Below, piece after piece: positions 44,759-53,265 of a DNA stretch of 64,000 nt (position 1 is its first letter; each line of letters opens with the position of its first letter). The notes beneath the pieces are model-generated. The model did not search any database and had not been told where the DNA came from. It saw only the letters and a program-made list of their open reading frames with translations. The position numbers and the translations under genes were made by a program. This DNA comes from Ruegeria conchae (GTDB taxonomy: Bacteria > Pseudomonadota > Alphaproteobacteria > Rhodobacterales > Rhodobacteraceae), in NCBI RefSeq assembly GCF_000192475.1, contig NZ_AEYW01000006.1:124001-188000 (forward strand), given 5' to 3'.

Positions 44759-45595
44759 TTAATTTGCGTCCCTTCGGCGCTGTATCTGTTTCAACGCGGC
44801 GTCCACCTTAAGCTGAACCATTTGTTTGCCGATTTCGCGCGTCGCGAGGTCAGGTTGACCGTCGAATCCTGCGCTCCAACCAGGAGGAACCGGTGCTCGT
44901 GAGCGACCGACTTCATCTGCATTGACATACATGAGCTCGGAGGTGTCCCGCAACGCAGCATGATTGCCGATTTGCTCTGCACTGAAACCTTGATCTTCCA
45001 GAAATGCGATCTGGCCATTTTTTTCATAATAGTCAGAGACATGCTGAACGATTACCCCGGTTGTCGCTAATTCAAGGCTGGTTGAAGTGGCGGCACGGGA
45101 CTGCGCTGCCTGATTTCCCCCGCTGTCGCCGATCAGGAGGATCTCCTTGAACCCGTGAGAGGCGAGGCTGCGGATTGTTGCTTCCAGCACCTGCTGAAAG
45201 ACCGGTTCGGGCAATGAAATTGTACCCGGCCATTGCATGTGTCCTGTGGGGTTGGGGACAACGTCACCTTCAGGTACATAGCGGATCACCGGTGCGATCA
45301 GAGTATTGCCCAGTTGTTCGGCAATTTCCCGACTGGCATATTCGACAACGAAATTGTGTTTTCCCAAAGTGACGTGGGGACCATTCTGTTCGGTTCCTCC
45401 TGTGGGAATGATGATTGTTCTGTAGCCGTCCTCAAGCGCGGCATGCACTTCTGGCCAGGTCATATGTTCCAGAAAAAGATCGTTGGTAGGGTCTGGCGTT
45501 TGCTGTATCCACATCAAGCTGGCGGTTATGAGCGCTGCCCCGACAATGCACACCGCCCAAATGGTTCTGCGCAAACGTGCCTGGCACATGTTCAT
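44759..45595 (-). CDS. Creatininase-family protein with N-terminal membrane anchor
   Basis: A 278-residue protein with an uncleaved-looking hydrophobic segment (about 12-29) followed by a creatininase fold: PTGGTEQNGPHVTLGKHN (64-81), LLIGDSGGNQ and GNHAALRDTSELMY. The usual EQHGPH...LGTD and NGHGGN are altered to EQNGPH, LGKH and GDSGGN, so several canonical metal ligands differ. The active part would lie in the periplasm. Creatininase-family amidohydrolases act on creatinine, formamides or mycofactocin-type peptides; the substrate here is unknown. Confidence 0.75.
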   Translation of the reverse strand: MNMCQARLRRTIWAVCIVGAALITASLMWIQQTPDPTNDLFLEHMTWPEVHAALEDGYRTIIIPTGGTEQNGPHVTLGKHNFVVEYASREIAEQLGNTLIAPVIRYVPEGDVVPNPTGHMQWPGTISLPEPVFQQVLEATIRSLASHGFKEILLIGDSGGNQAAQSRAATSTSLELATTGVIVQHVSDYYEKNGQIAFLEDQGFSAEQIGNHAALRDTSELMYVNADEVGRSRAPVPPGWSAGFDGQPDLATREIGKQMVQLKVDAALKQIQRRRDAN

Positions 45596-45651
45596 TCCTC
45601 TTATAAATGATGCTGGAACCCACTAATCGGGTCAGGACAAAGACAACGAAT

Positions 45652-46341
45652 TCACCGATTGAACAAGATCCCCTGCGATTTTTTGTCCCCGTGATCCCCA
45701 CGCAGCTCGGCATGCAGCGCGCGACCGGCCTGAACGCCGGGGCGGGCGCTCATCATCTCAAGCCAGCGTGTGAAGTGCGGTTTGTCCTCCAGTACCTGCT
45801 GCTGACCCTCCCACAAGCTCGCCCAGCCCCAGATCGACATGTCGGCGATCGAGTAGAAATCGCCCGCAACAAATTCATTTTCGGCCAGACGCCTGTCCAG
45901 AACGCCGTATAGACGCCCGACCTCGGTGCGATAGCGGTCTTTTGGATAGGGAAGGTCTTGCGGCGGCTCCAGTTTCGGAGCGTATTTCAGGAAGTGATGC
46001 GCCTGACCGGCCATGGGGCCAACGCCGCCCATTTGCCACATCAACCATTCTTCGACTGCAATCCGGTCGCGCTCGGTTTTGCCATAAAAGCGCCCAGTCT
46101 TGCGGGCGAGATACATCAGGATCGCGCCGCTTTCGAAAACGGAAACGGGCTCGCCGTCGGGGCCATCCGGATCGACGATAGCTGGCATGCGGTTGTTGGG
46201 TGAGATCTTCAGGAATTCGGGATCGAACTGATCGCCCTTGCCGATATTGATCAAGTGGGTTTCATAGGGCAGCTCCATCTCTTCCAAAGCGATGGACACT
46301 TTCCAGCCGTTGGGCGTGGGCCAGAAATACAGATCGATCAT
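45652..46341 (-). CDS. Glutathione S-transferase, YfcG/Ure2-like
   Basis: A 229-residue GST beginning MIDLYFWPTPNGWKVSIALEE; the TPNGWK motif, with asparagine as the glutathione-activating residue, marks the Nu-class YfcG/YghU disulfide-bond oxidoreductase group. The cis-Pro NNRMPAIVD and ESGAILMYLA follow. Such enzymes reduce disulfides with glutathione. It stands alone upstream of the anchored creatininase gene and is divergent from metZ. Confidence 0.88.
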   Translation of the reverse strand: MIDLYFWPTPNGWKVSIALEEMELPYETHLINIGKGDQFDPEFLKISPNNRMPAIVDPDGPDGEPVSVFESGAILMYLARKTGRFYGKTERDRIAVEEWLMWQMGGVGPMAGQAHHFLKYAPKLEPPQDLPYPKDRYRTEVGRLYGVLDRRLAENEFVAGDFYSIADMSIWGWASLWEGQQQVLEDKPHFTRWLEMMSARPGVQAGRALHAELRGDHGDKKSQGILFNR

Positions 46342-46477
46342 GGGACCTCCCTAGTTTGGGGCGATCATGAAGTTTTCTACACAAACGGCAAGAGCCTGCT
46401 TGGGCCATTTACGAAAGCGTGACCCGAAGCGGGACGGGCTTGACGAGGCCTGGGACGGGGCGTAAACGCATGCCTAC

Positions 46478-46532
46478 CACGTGGCGATTTGTTACCGGAT
46501 TGCGGGCCACGCTAAACAACACCGCTAAAAGG
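46478..46532 (+). promoter_or_regulatory. SAM-II riboswitch
   Basis: The sequence follows the SAM-II consensus of alphaproteobacterial methionine genes: stem CGTGGC (46480-46485) with GCCACG (46506-46511), conserved GATTTG after the first strand, and the pseudoknot strand CTAAACAACACCGCTAAAA after the second. It lies about 80 bp before metZ, the classical target. Binding of S-adenosylmethionine should lower expression. Confidence 0.9.
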
Positions 46533-46540
46533 TCAGGATG

Positions 46541-46577
46541 AAAGACCCCTTTCGCTTGGCCGCGTCTGGGGTTTTTT
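46541..46577 (+). terminator. Terminator between the SAM-II aptamer and metZ
   Basis: AAGACCCC (46542-46549) pairs with GGGGTTTT (46568-46575) over an 18-nt loop and is followed by a T-run to 46577. Its position, 9 nt after the aptamer and 33 bp before metZ, suggests control by termination, whereas many SAM-II elements act by hiding the ribosome site. Confidence 0.75.
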
Positions 46578-46610
46578 GTTTGCCTCCCAAGCGGGGCTGA
46601 AAGGAATGAG

Positions 46611-47801
46611 ATGAGCGAGAGCTGGAACAAACGCACCCAAGCCGTCCATGGCGGCATCCGTCGCAGTCAGTACAATGAGGTTTCCGAGGCGATCTTTCTG
46701 ACCCAAGGGTTTGTCTACGAAAACGCTGAGCAGGCCGAGGCCCGGTTTATCGAAAGCGGCCCGGATGAGTTCATCTATGCCCGCTACGGCAACCCCACCG
46801 TTTCGATGTTCGAGCAACGTATAGCGGCTTTGGAAGGCGGCGAGGATGCGTTCGCAACCGCTTCGGGAATGGCGGCTGTGAACGGTGCGCTGACTTCGAT
46901 GTTGAAAGCTGGCGACCATGTGGTATCAGCCAAAGCTCTGTTTGGGTCCTGCCTGTATATCCTTGAAAACATCCTGACTCGGTTCGGTGTTGAGGTGACG
47001 TTTGTGGACGGTACCGATCTGGCCGCATGGGAGGCCGCGCTCCGACCTGACACCAAGGCGGTATTCTTCGAATCCATGTCGAACCCGACGCTTGAGGTGA
47101 TCGATATCGCCGCTGTGTCGAAACTGGCCCACGCGGTTGGTGCCGTTGTAATCGTAGACAATGTGTTCTCGACGCCGGTGTTCTCGCGCGCGATCGAGCA
47201 GGGCGCGAATGTGGTTGTTTATTCGGCAACCAAGCATATTGACGGGCAGGGCCGCGCGCTGGGCGGTGTGATCATCGGCACCAAGGATTTCATCCGCGGC
47301 ACGGTCGAACCCTACATGAAACACACCGGCGGTGCACTTAGTCCGTTTAACGCCTGGATCATGGTCAAAGGTCTTGAAACCATGGCGCTGCGCGTGAATG
47401 CGCAGGCAGACAGCGCCCAGAAGATTGCTGAGGAGCTTGAAGGGCATCCCGCACTAGAAAGGACACTGTTCCCTGGTCTTAAGACGCACCCGCAGAACGC
47501 ATTGGTGCAGGATCAGCTGGGCGGCAAAGGCGGCACGGTTCTGTCGCTGGATATCAAGGGCGGCAAAGCCGCAGCGTTTGCGTTCCTGAATGCGCTCACG
47601 ATCCCCGTGATCTCGAACAATTTGGGTGACGCCAAGTCGATCGCGACACACCCGGCCACCACCACGCATCAGCGCCTGAGCGAAGAACAGCGCGATGAGT
47701 TGGGTATTACGCCCGGCCTGATCCGCCTGTCGGTCGGGCTTGAGGATGCCGGGGATCTGCTGACGGATATCCAGCGCGCGCTGGAGGTATCTCAGGGCTA
47801 G
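46611..47801 (+). CDS. metZ: O-succinylhomoserine sulfhydrylase
   Basis: A 396-residue PLP enzyme of the Cys/Met metabolism family that makes homocysteine from O-succinyl- or O-acetylhomoserine and sulfide. It has ARYGNPTVSMFE, ATASGMAAV, DNVFSTPVFSRA and the Schiff-base lysine in YSATKHIDGQGR. The SAM-II leader supports a direct methionine-pathway role and the MetZ name over cystathionine gamma-lyase. GGA lies 6 nt before the ATG. A terminator follows. Confidence 0.93.
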   Translation: MSESWNKRTQAVHGGIRRSQYNEVSEAIFLTQGFVYENAEQAEARFIESGPDEFIYARYGNPTVSMFEQRIAALEGGEDAFATASGMAAVNGALTSMLKAGDHVVSAKALFGSCLYILENILTRFGVEVTFVDGTDLAAWEAALRPDTKAVFFESMSNPTLEVIDIAAVSKLAHAVGAVVIVDNVFSTPVFSRAIEQGANVVVYSATKHIDGQGRALGGVIIGTKDFIRGTVEPYMKHTGGALSPFNAWIMVKGLETMALRVNAQADSAQKIAEELEGHPALERTLFPGLKTHPQNALVQDQLGGKGGTVLSLDIKGGKAAAFAFLNALTIPVISNNLGDAKSIATHPATTTHQRLSEEQRDELGITPGLIRLSVGLEDAGDLLTDIQRALEVSQG

Positions 47802-47822
47802 CGCCGCGCCGGGAATTCATGG

Positions 47823-47857
47823 TCAGGCGGGTGTGAACCGCCTGATCCGGCGCTTTT
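47823..47857 (+). terminator. Terminator of metZ
   Basis: TCAGGCGG (47823-47830) pairs with CCGCCTGA (47838-47845) over a GTGTGAA loop. An outer GCGCCGG/CCGGCGC pair extends it, and it ends in CTTTTGG. Confidence 0.75.
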
Positions 47858-47982
47858 GGTTGTAATGTGACGATTTCTCGCCTCGAATTTCGATCCGGGC
47901 TGCTATCCCGCGCGTATCGTTCAGGACTGGTAATTAAACCTCGGTGGTATATAACCGTCGGCCTAGCAAGGGATCCGTGCCA

Positions 47983-49086
<1,104 letters not shown>

Positions 49087-49149
49087 TTGACCCCTCGGAA
49101 GCTGCTGGAAAAACGATCAAAAATCCCGCATGGGCGCTTTTTTGCCGCA

Positions 49150-49170
49150 ATGCAGCAAGTAATGCTGCAT
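49150..49170. promoter_or_regulatory. ATGCAGCA-n5-TGCTGCAT dyad, candidate PhaR site
   Basis: A perfect 8-bp inverted repeat with a 5-nt spacer, in the 281-bp region before the basic-tailed phasin-like gene, and followed by TGCAGCTGC at 49204-49212. TGC/GCA-rich dyads are the known type of PhaR target. The same combination is seen before phaR at 538-562. Confidence 0.45.
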
Positions 49171-49367
49171 CTGCACCTCAATTTGCGCTAGGTTGCCCCT
49201 GAGTGCAGCTGCTGCGCCTCCGCAAAACCCGGATGGTGCAGCCCGAAAGGAAGCCGGGACGTGCGACGCCTTGGACCGCCAACCTGCAAATCCGCCCGGA
49301 CGATTGGGGCGGGTGGGGTCTTTTACTCATTTTCCCGCTGCCTCGGTTTTATCAGGAGAGACATGCA

Positions 49368-50135
49368 ATGAATCCGATTACTCAACCGCTTGAGTTTCAG
49401 GCAGCGGCCATCCGGATGGCCGGTTACGCAATGGCCAGTCAGATTGAGATCATGCAGATCATGACGCGCGCGGCTTTTGATCTGCCGATGACACCTCTGC
49501 ACGGACTGAAGACAGCCGAGGCACCCGCACCGGTTGCCCGCAAAGCGGCGACACCAGCAACACGAAAGCCAGCCAGGCCGGCTGCCAAAACCAAGGTTGC
49601 AGCAAAGTATAAAGCCGAGCCGAAAACCAAAGCGGCACCTAAGCCAAAGGCGGCGGCTACGTCTGCGGTGGTACCAGTGCCGAAAGCGGCGGCTCCTAAG
49701 GTTGCGGCCGCTGCACCCATGGCGACCCCTGCGGCCAAGCCGGCTGTGAAAACAGCACGGGCCAAGGCCATGATGCCTGTGAAACCCGCCTCGAAATCGG
49801 CCAAGCCAGTATCAACGGCGGCCAAGGCGGTCGCGGAGTTCAAATCCTCCGCGCAGGCCAAGGCACAACCGGTAGCCGCAGCGCCGAAAGCGTCGGCAAA
49901 AACGGCAAAAGCTGGGCCCAAGGCACCTGCGGCAGCTAAGCCTGCCCCCGCAAAGCCCGCGCCGGCCAAAGCTGCGCATCAGGTCACAGCGGCCCCGAAA
50001 CCTGCCGCAGCAAAGCCTGCGCCGCAGAAACCGGCAGCTGCGTCGGCTGAGCAGGCCAAACCAGCGCAGCGTCGTGCACGCGCCCCGTCGAAGCCACCCG
50101 CGATGCCGGGCTCTGAGGCAAAATCCGACAGTTAA
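49368..50135 (+). CDS. Phasin-like protein with histone-H1-like Lys/Ala/Pro tail
   Basis: A 255-residue protein. The first 45 residues (PLEFQAAAIRMAGYAMASQI, then EIMQIMTRAAFDLPM) form an amphipathic helix region. The remainder is a low-complexity, strongly basic AKP-rich tail (repeated KPAPAK, AAPKAAA). This is the design of PhaF and PhaM, which bind PHB granules with the head and DNA with the tail; the resemblance is in architecture, not proven homology. GGAGAG lies before ATG 49368, which I prefer to an upstream ATG at 49203. A PhaR-like dyad lies upstream. Confidence 0.65.
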   Translation: MNPITQPLEFQAAAIRMAGYAMASQIEIMQIMTRAAFDLPMTPLHGLKTAEAPAPVARKAATPATRKPARPAAKTKVAAKYKAEPKTKAAPKPKAAATSAVVPVPKAAAPKVAAAAPMATPAAKPAVKTARAKAMMPVKPASKSAKPVSTAAKAVAEFKSSAQAKAQPVAAAPKASAKTAKAGPKAPAAAKPAPAKPAPAKAAHQVTAAPKPAAAKPAPQKPAAASAEQAKPAQRRARAPSKPPAMPGSEAKSDS

Positions 50136-50186
50136 CGCCGATCATCTGCTTGACACCGTCGGGTTGGCGCGCCAACGCTGCCCGTC

Positions 50187-51635
50187 ATGATGGATCTTCG
50201 CCCGGTCGGATATGTGATTGGCCTGCTGGTCGCCATTCTAGGGGCGACCATGCTGCTGCCCATGCTTGTCGACATGATCGAGGGGCGGGGCGAGTGGCAT
50301 GTTTTCTTTGAAAGCGCGATCATCACGCTGCTGACCGGCAGCGTTCTTGCGATGAGTTGTTCGAACGGGGTGGGCGAAGGTCTGACCATCCGTCAGACCT
50401 TTTTGCTGACTTCGGGCGTCTGGGTGGCGTTGCCGGTTTTTGGCGCCATACCCTTTGTATTCGGCGAGACCGAGCTCCGCTTTGTTGATGCTTATTTCGA
50501 GGCGATGTCGGGGCTGACCACCACCGGGTCGACTGTGATCTCGGGGCTGGATGATCTGCCACGTGGCCTGTTGTTGTGGCGGGGGGTCCTGCAATGGCTG
50601 GGTGGCATTGGCATCATCGTTGTCGCAATGGTGTTCCTGCCCGAACTGCGCGTAGGCGGAATGCAGATCTTCCGCTCGGAAGGATTTGAAACCATGGGGA
50701 AGATCCTTCCTCGTGCGCAAGAAATTGCAGGTCAGATTTCCCTGATCTATGTCGTTCTCACAGTGGTCTGCATCCTCGTATATGCCGGTCTTGGGATGAG
50801 TTTCTTTGACGCTCTGGTCCATGCGCTGACCACGATTTCCACCGGCGGGTTCTCTAACTATGATGCATCATTCGGGACTTTTTCGGGACCTGCCGAATAC
50901 GCCGCCGCCGTTTTCATGATCCTCGCGGCCTTGCCATTCGTACGCTATGTCCAATTTGCCAATGGCAATACGAGTTCGCTTTGGCAAGACAGTCAGATCA
51001 GGGCATTTCTGGCAACGATTGCGGTTCTTGTGGTTCTCATGTCGATATTCCTGACATCGGTCTTTCCACACCATTGGGAACAAGCGTTCCGCGAGTCGCT
51101 GTTCAATATCACTTCGATCATCTCGGGTACCGGCTATGCCAGCGTTGATTATATGGGCTGGGGCAGCTTCCCGATCATGCTGTTCTTCCTGATCGGCCTA
51201 ATTGGCGGTTGTGCGGGCTCTACCGCATGTTCGATCAAGGTGTTCCGCTATCAGCTGCTGTTTGCCTCGATCAAAACGCAGATCAGCCGCATCCGGTCTC
51301 CGCATGGTGTGTTCGTGCCGCGATATGACGGGCGACCCATCGGGCGCGATGTTCTGACCTCGGTCATGAGCTATTTTATGTTCTTCGCACTTTCGATGGG
51401 GGTGCTGTCATGGGCTCTGGCATTGACTGGACTGGACTTTATAACCTCGGTTTCGGGTGCCGCAACTGCACTGGCCAATGTGGGTCCTGGGCTGGGTGAT
51501 CAGATCGGCCCTGCAGGAAACTTTGCCGGGCTCAACGACAGCGCGAAATGGATGCTTATTGTAGGTATGTTGGTTGGGCGGCTAGAGCTGCTTGCCGTTT
51601 ACGCAATATTTACTGTTCAATTCTGGAGAGACTAA
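50187..51635 (+). CDS. trkH: TrkH-family potassium uptake protein
   Basis: A 482-residue membrane protein with the four helix-pore-helix repeats of the SKT family. Filter-like segments include MSGLTTTGSTV, TTISTGGFSNYD, SIISGTGYASVDY and GAATALANVGPGLG. It takes up potassium, normally with the TrkA nucleotide-binding subunit, which is not in the window. Its stop codon overlaps the ATG of the next gene (TAATG), so the ThDP enzyme is translationally coupled to it. Confidence 0.92.
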   Translation: MMDLRPVGYVIGLLVAILGATMLLPMLVDMIEGRGEWHVFFESAIITLLTGSVLAMSCSNGVGEGLTIRQTFLLTSGVWVALPVFGAIPFVFGETELRFVDAYFEAMSGLTTTGSTVISGLDDLPRGLLLWRGVLQWLGGIGIIVVAMVFLPELRVGGMQIFRSEGFETMGKILPRAQEIAGQISLIYVVLTVVCILVYAGLGMSFFDALVHALTTISTGGFSNYDASFGTFSGPAEYAAAVFMILAALPFVRYVQFANGNTSSLWQDSQIRAFLATIAVLVVLMSIFLTSVFPHHWEQAFRESLFNITSIISGTGYASVDYMGWGSFPIMLFFLIGLIGGCAGSTACSIKVFRYQLLFASIKTQISRIRSPHGVFVPRYDGRPIGRDVLTSVMSYFMFFALSMGVLSWALALTGLDFITSVSGAATALANVGPGLGDQIGPAGNFAGLNDSAKWMLIVGMLVGRLELLAVYAIFTVQFWRD

Positions 51636-53209
51636 TGAAGCGACCGCTTGGTGCGCAGATATCGCATATGTTGAAAGATCGCGGCGTTGATGTGATTTTT
51701 GGAATTCCCGGCGTTCATAATCAGGAAATGTACCGTGGTATCGAAGAAGCTGGCATAACGCATGTACTGGCGCGCCACGAACAAGGCGCTGGGTTCATGG
51801 CTGATGGATACGCGCGCGCTTCTGGCAAGCCTGGTGTGGCTTATGTGATCACCGGTCCTGGCCTGTGCAACATCATGACGCCAATGGGCCAGGCCTATTC
51901 GGATTCAGTTCCAATGCTGGTGTTGTCCTCTTGCCTTGATGATGTTCAGTCACGGCGTGGACAGTTGCACCAGATGAAAGATCAACGCGGCGCAGCGGAC
52001 ACCGTGGCAGACTGGTCCTGCCAGGCAGACGATGCGCAGTCCACATATCTGTTGGTTGAACGAGCGTTCGAAGACTTTGAGTTGTCGCGACCACGGCCCA
52101 AGCATATCCAGATCCCAATTGCTCAGCTGGAAGCTGAAGCTGAGCCGGCACCATTCCCGAACCAACCCGCCTTGCGTACCAAGGCGTTGCCGCCTGATGT
52201 CGCTCCTGTTTTGTCTTTGCTCAATATTGCGCAGCGGCCATTGTTCATTCTAGGCGGTGGTAGCCGCTCCAACCTGTGGCGGCAGATTCTGACGGAGCTA
52301 GGTGCTGCCTGTTTCACCACATTTGCCGGACGAGGGCTTGTTGGGGCCAACTATCCGCTGGATTTCGGATCGATGTTGCCTCGTCCGGGCAGCGCCGAGG
52401 TCATCGCTTCGGCCGATCTTGTAGTTGTTGTCGGGGCAGAGCTGGGAGAGGTTGATTTGTGGCGTGATCGATTGGGCCATTCCGCCCAGCTGGTACGCGT
52501 TGATATCGACCCCGAAGTGTTGTCCGACCACCATAGGGCGACAGTCAAGATTCAGGCTGATGGCGAAAGCTTCGCATATGCGTTGTGGCAATCCGTCGAA
52601 AAGGTTCAACCGGCAGGCGGATGGTCCCAGGATGAAGTAAGTGAGGCACGCGCGCGCTGGCGTGCGGAAATCAACGCCGAACTACCGGGCATCGTTCAGG
52701 TGTCCGACGCGCTGCGCGAGGCGATGCCGGTCGAGACGATGATCTATTCGGATATGACGCAGTTCGCTTATGTCTCGAAAGAGATCTGGGACATGCATTA
52801 TCCTTATCACTGGCATCACCCAACTGGGTTCGGCACACTGGGATATGCTCTGCCCGCAGGCATCGGTGGTGCCATGGCGCGACGTGGAAAACCCACAGCG
52901 GTGATCGCGGGCGACTATGGTTTCCACTACACGATGCAAGAGCTTGGCGTCGCAGTGGAGTTGGGCCTGCCTTTGCCCATTATTCTGTGGGACAATGGCA
53001 AGCTGAAAGCGATCGAAGATAGCATGGTGCGCAGTCAGATCGCGCCCAACGCGGTGATCGCGCGCAATCCGGATTTCTGCAAACTGGCCGAGGCCTTCGG
53101 GGCCCGATCGGCAGAACCGGGTAATCTGGATGAGATGCAGGCGGCAGTTCGCAAGGCGTTTACTGCTAACGGCCCAACTCTGATCAGAATTACGCCGGAA
53201 ATTCTGTGA
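51635..53209 (+). CDS. Thiamine-diphosphate-dependent enzyme, acetolactate-synthase/AruI-like
   Basis: A 524-residue ThDP enzyme with the PYR domain (VIFGIPGVHNQEMYRGIEEA, catalytic Glu in ARHEQGAGFMADGYARASG), a central domain and the PP domain with the GDY...N cofactor motif (GDYGFHYTMQELGVAVELGL to WDN). It resembles the branch that includes 5-guanidino-2-oxopentanoate decarboxylase of arginine catabolism. The substrate is not certain. GGAGAG precedes ATG 51635, which overlaps the trkH stop. A bidirectional terminator follows. Confidence 0.8.
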   Translation: MKRPLGAQISHMLKDRGVDVIFGIPGVHNQEMYRGIEEAGITHVLARHEQGAGFMADGYARASGKPGVAYVITGPGLCNIMTPMGQAYSDSVPMLVLSSCLDDVQSRRGQLHQMKDQRGAADTVADWSCQADDAQSTYLLVERAFEDFELSRPRPKHIQIPIAQLEAEAEPAPFPNQPALRTKALPPDVAPVLSLLNIAQRPLFILGGGSRSNLWRQILTELGAACFTTFAGRGLVGANYPLDFGSMLPRPGSAEVIASADLVVVVGAELGEVDLWRDRLGHSAQLVRVDIDPEVLSDHHRATVKIQADGESFAYALWQSVEKVQPAGGWSQDEVSEARARWRAEINAELPGIVQVSDALREAMPVETMIYSDMTQFAYVSKEIWDMHYPYHWHHPTGFGTLGYALPAGIGGAMARRGKPTAVIAGDYGFHYTMQELGVAVELGLPLPIILWDNGKLKAIEDSMVRSQIAPNAVIARNPDFCKLAEAFGARSAEPGNLDEMQAAVRKAFTANGPTLIRITPEIL

Positions 53210-53217
53210 GGCATGAA

Positions 53218-53249
53218 AAAAGGCGCTGCACCTCGGTCCAGCGCCTTTT
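53218..53249. terminator. Bidirectional terminator between convergent genes
   Basis: AAAAGGCGCTG (53218-53228) pairs with CAGCGCCTTTT (53239-53249), an 11-bp stem with a 10-nt loop and A/T runs on both sides. It can serve both the ThDP gene and the minus-strand gene ending at 53266. Confidence 0.9.
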
Positions 53250-53265
53250 CAGTGATGTCAGATAT

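Noticed and set aside
47935..47970. Possible zinc-regulator box before folE2 (GGTATATAACC region)
   Set aside because: Not a convincing dyad and too short; no second copy in the window.
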